From JAYODW01 sp038116745 (GTDB lineage: Bacteria > Pseudomonadota > Gammaproteobacteria > Ga0077536), in NCBI GenBank assembly GCA_038116745.1, contig JAYODW010000007.1, forward strand, positions 1-64,000: a stretch of DNA of 64,000 bases, given 5' to 3'. The position numbers and the translations under genes were made by a program. The notes below the pieces were generated by a model. That model was not told the DNA's origin, did no database searches, and saw nothing but the letters and a program-made list of their open reading frames with translations. Shown here piece by piece: positions 61,469-64,000 of this stretch (position 1 is the stretch's first letter; every line of letters starts with the position of its first letter).

Positions 61469-62551
61469 ATGGCAGACGATCTTCCTCAACTTATTGACCC
61501 CGATAGCTCGGGTGCGTGGGGTCAGCAGCGGCGCGCGATGCGTCACGAGACCAGTGTTCCCGGGCGCATTGTCGACTACCAGAATTCAGAGCTCTATTGC
61601 ACAGCGTTGAACATCAGCGCGACGGGCATGCGCCTGGAGCTTGAGGCGTCTGCCCCTGAAATCGGCAAGACGCCGCTGAAGAAAGGCACGTCTGCCACCG
61701 TGTGGCTCGAGGACGAGCAGGCCGAAGCAGGTGCGGAACGTGAGCTCGAACTGGCGGTCGAGATCATGTGGCGCACCGTGGTCAGCTGTGGCGTGCGTTT
61801 CCGCGACATGACGCCAGCGCAACGCGACAGGCTCGAGGCCATCGTCGAGGCCGCGGTGCGAAATCGGATTGGAGCAGTTGCTGTTGCGAGGGAGCGTCTC
61901 GGCTCAGGGCAGCTGCAGGTGTTTCAGGCGTGCCGTGACACCGTCCGCAAGAAACTGCCGAACATTCTCTACAGTATGCGCATTGAGTTGATTAATGGAC
62001 TCAAGGAAAGGATGAAGCAGGCGGGCGATGAGGCTAAGTTAGAGCTGCAGTCTGCTATAGCAGCGTTCGAGCGCGCAATGCTCGATATCTCAACTACGAT
62101 CGAGAATGAGTTCCTGGCAAGCTTTGAGGAGGCAGCTGATCTGGATGTCACCCAGGAGCTAAAACTTGATGATCTCGCCGATACGGTGAGCCTGGCGTCG
62201 ATTCTTGGCGCCAGCCCGCGACGCAAGCCAGCCAAAACTTATGACGGAAACTTAGAGGGACTGGCGCATCGCATCGATGAGAAGCTCAAGAAACACTTCT
62301 TCGAGCTGAGTGTCCGTATGGCGAACGTGATGGGCCACACGCTAGACGAGTCCGCAAACTCATTGACGCCCAAGACGGCAACGCGCATTTTCTGGTCGGG
62401 CGTAGTCGAGCACTGCGATAACAAGAGCGTGAAACGCGAGCTGCAGAGCGTCCTTTTTCGTGACATCACGCCTTTGCTGGACGAGCTTTACGACGCGCTG
62501 GACGAGGTGCTGGACCGGCACAACGTGCCTCGCTTTGACACGTTGCTGTAA
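61469..62551 (+). CDS. PilZ-domain protein with DUF1631-like helical region (first of a convergent pair)
   Basis: 360 residues. The N-terminal PilZ domain keeps both c-di-GMP binding motifs: R21-xxx-R25 (RRAMR) and N48-x-S50-xx-G53 (NISATG). Residues 140-360 are mostly helical; the CRDTVRKKLPNILYSMRIE region resembles the start of DUF1631 proteins, but this is a weak resemblance. No signal peptide, no membrane helix. Its closest relative in the window is the convergent gene at 62609-63688, which shares the layout and the C-terminal LYDALDEVLDRHNVPRF pattern. Predicted cytoplasmic c-di-GMP effector. Confidence 0.8.
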   Translation: MADDLPQLIDPDSSGAWGQQRRAMRHETSVPGRIVDYQNSELYCTALNISATGMRLELEASAPEIGKTPLKKGTSATVWLEDEQAEAGAERELELAVEIMWRTVVSCGVRFRDMTPAQRDRLEAIVEAAVRNRIGAVAVARERLGSGQLQVFQACRDTVRKKLPNILYSMRIELINGLKERMKQAGDEAKLELQSAIAAFERAMLDISTTIENEFLASFEEAADLDVTQELKLDDLADTVSLASILGASPRRKPAKTYDGNLEGLAHRIDEKLKKHFFELSVRMANVMGHTLDESANSLTPKTATRIFWSGVVEHCDNKSVKRELQSVLFRDITPLLDELYDALDEVLDRHNVPRFDTLL

Positions 62552-62608
62552 GCAGACTCTTTCCCCAACGCGCGGCCGGACGGCACGCGCAACCGCCTGC
62601 GCCCATCG

Positions 62609-63688
62609 TCAGATCAGATCGGAAAACCGTTTCACCCGATGTTCGTCGAGCGCCCTGTCGAGGCCCTGATAGATCCCTTCGAACACCGGGACCAGGTTGT
62701 GCAGAATGACTTCCTGCAGTTCTTTTAATGTCTCTCGTTCTGCGCAACGATTCGCTACCGTGTACCAGAGGATGCGGGCGGCGGTCATGGGCTCCAGCGG
62801 GTTGAGTTCGGCGCTAAGCTTATGGCCCAGGACATTCGCGAGGCGCACACTCAGCTCAAAGTAGAACCCCTTCAGTCGCTCTCCCATAGCGTGACCGATG
62901 CTGCCTACCCGGGCTTCGTAGTTCTGCAGCAACGCTTTGCTGATGCCCGATGCCGGCTGACCCGGCGGCCCGCTCTGCCAGGTCATGCGGGCGAGTTCGG
63001 TGGTCATGCTCAGCGTTCGGTCGAGCTCGGCTGCTTCGAGAAAGCCCCGAAGGAACTGCTCTTCGAGCTCGTTGCTGATTGCCATCATTTCTTTTTCGAA
63101 TTTGCCGAGCGCCCGTTCGAGTGACTGAAGCTTGTCGCCACGCAGATTGCGTGCCTCCGCGTGCAGGCGTTTGGGTAACTCCGAGCGCAGCTGCCACAGG
63201 AGGTTTGGCAACAGGACGCGCAGCTGGTTCAGACAGGCTTCGAGAATTTCACGCTGCAGAGGCGTAAGGTCGCGTCGCATAGCTTCTGCTTCGAGCAGCC
63301 TGTCGCGTACAGCCTGTTCGACGAGCTGCTTCAGATCGGTCAGGGCCGCATCGGTCAGGCCCGCAAACTCCAGACCGGCGGCCACCGGCGCGCGCCACAC
63401 GACGCGGACCGGGATCTCAACTGTGTCGTCAGGTGCGTCCTCCGGCTCGGGGTGAAAAACCAATGTTGCCTCCGAGTCTTTCTGCAGCGAAGGGCGTCCG
63501 GGAACCGGTTCACGGAACTGAACTGCCAACGAGGCGCCGGTGCTGCTCACGTCCTGAATGACGCAGTTCACGCTGCGACCGCGGCTGTCGACTATGCGAG
63601 CCGGTATGCTGACTTCGTGTCGCAGATTATTGCGGCGTTGCCCCCACCCACCGCCGTCGCCAAGTGTGTCGGGGTCATCGATCTCCAT
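62609..63688 (-). CDS. PilZ-domain protein with DUF1631-like helical region (second of a convergent pair)
   Basis: 359 residues, paralogous to the protein encoded at 61469-62551. PilZ motifs: R19-xxx-R23 and D46-x-S48-xx-G51 (DVSSTG). The helical second half contains VLLPNLLWQLRSELPKRL and FYFELSVRLANVLGHKLS, matching FFELSVRMANVMGHTL in its partner, and ends YQGLDRALDEHRVKRFSDLI. Genes face each other tail to tail with 57 bp between stops. Partners and output are unknown. Confidence 0.8.
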   Translation of the reverse strand: MEIDDPDTLGDGGGWGQRRNNLRHEVSIPARIVDSRGRSVNCVIQDVSSTGASLAVQFREPVPGRPSLQKDSEATLVFHPEPEDAPDDTVEIPVRVVWRAPVAAGLEFAGLTDAALTDLKQLVEQAVRDRLLEAEAMRRDLTPLQREILEACLNQLRVLLPNLLWQLRSELPKRLHAEARNLRGDKLQSLERALGKFEKEMMAISNELEEQFLRGFLEAAELDRTLSMTTELARMTWQSGPPGQPASGISKALLQNYEARVGSIGHAMGERLKGFYFELSVRLANVLGHKLSAELNPLEPMTAARILWYTVANRCAERETLKELQEVILHNLVPVFEGIYQGLDRALDEHRVKRFSDLI

Positions 63689-63789
63689 AGCACCTTCTCC
63701 GGCGGGTCCTTGACGCTCTGATCATACGCTCTCTCATCTAGGTGACTGGTGAGGCACGTTTGCGGGAGCGCAGCATGCTCCTGTGTGAG

Positions 63790-64000
63790 TCAGCGACCTG
63801 GCGTCCCCCCGGGACACAATGCTTCCAGCGCTTCCCAATCGGGAAGAGACTGGTAGTTAACACCGGCAGCGGTCACTTTCAGCACCGCATCCGCCGGCTG
63901 CGGTTTAATCGTGTTGATGATGACCTGTGTGGCGCCCGCATCAAAATGCTGTTGAATGCGGTCGCGGATCTGGGTTTCCGTGCCCCACGCCACGAGCGCG
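63790..64000 (-). CDS. LLM class flavin-dependent oxidoreductase, C-terminal fragment
   Basis: The last 69 codons of a gene that continues past the window edge; the frame is open to base 64000. Its tail (ALVAWGTETQIRDRIQQHFD, then GATQVIINTIKP, then SLPDWEALEALCPGG) matches the end of F420-dependent LLM oxidoreductases of the TIGR03620 type, where this segment closes the barrel. Substrate unknown. Whether the organism makes F420 cannot be seen here. Confidence 0.7.
   Translation of the reverse strand, partial: ALVAWGTETQIRDRIQQHFDAGATQVIINTIKPQPADAVLKVTAAGVNYQSLPDWEALEALCPGGTPGR

Overview
The window is a dense, mobile-element-free stretch of chromosome (58 genes called, no gap above 300 bp, no tRNA, rRNA, IS or CRISPR seen). 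Gene content and order point to a gammaproteobacterium. Supporting blocks are folC-dedD-cvpA-purF-metZ, pyrG-kdsA-eno-ftsB-ispD-ispF, gyrA-pheA-tyrA-aroA-cmk-rpsA-ihfB-lapAB-pyrF, mfd-csiV, class I cyaA, and glyA-nrdR-ribD-ribE-ribBA-ribH-nusB-thiL. High GC, many GTG/TTG starts, two PilZ-type effectors, a probable selenoprotein and an F420-type LLM oxidoreductase suggest an environmental, perhaps uncultured, lineage rather than an enteric or Pseudomonas; that placement is inference.

Layout: 1-4396 carries the end of folC, a cell-division SPOR protein, CvpA, PurF and MetZ. 4399-8237 holds accessory metabolism (2-hydroxyacid dehydrogenase, peroxiredoxin, PLP decarboxylase, SIMPL protein). 8274-11976 has divergent fhs and a CLC channel. 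12109-17482 is the CTP/KDO/enolase/FtsB/MEP-isoprenoid run. 17479-25025 (minus strand) is Smr, PurL, a DUF7931-like protein, PurB and an aldo-keto reductase; PurL is followed by a clear intrinsic terminator. 25093-28134 holds RNase T and the divergent methylthioadenosine pair mtaD/mtnA. 28241-39511 is the gyrA-to-pyrF block (shikimate end steps, S1, IHF-beta, LPS-assembly LapAB). 39527-43718 is mfd-csiV. 43764-49819 (minus) is cyaA, a DUF815 ATPase, hpt, methylthioinosine phosphorylase and a GrdB/PrdB-like gene. 50052-56875 is glyA, nrdR, riboflavin genes, nusB and thiL. 56994-61286 is an uncharacterised catabolic cluster (SoxYZ-like carrier, HpcH/HpaI aldolase, RraA-like protein, small secreted protein, ThDP enzyme). 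61469-63688 holds two convergent PilZ paralogues, and the window ends inside an LLM oxidoreductase.

The most interesting item is at 43764-44570 (minus). A conventional reading gives a truncated 168-residue protein stopped by TGA, but the same frame continues for 99 more residues of the same family. The TGA sits exactly where GrdB-type reductases carry selenocysteine, and a perfect 9-bp hairpin with a GUG apical loop starts 9 nt after it, as expected for a bacterial SECIS. It is annotated here as one recoded selenoprotein gene.

Pathway links: MtaD, methylthioinosine phosphorylase (Asn at the purine-recognition position), MtnA and Hpt, encoded at two loci in the window, together outline methylthioadenosine recycling by deamination first and phosphorolysis second, with hypoxanthine returned to IMP. 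PurF, PurL, PurB, PyrG, PyrF, GlyA and Fhs cover much of nucleotide and one-carbon supply.
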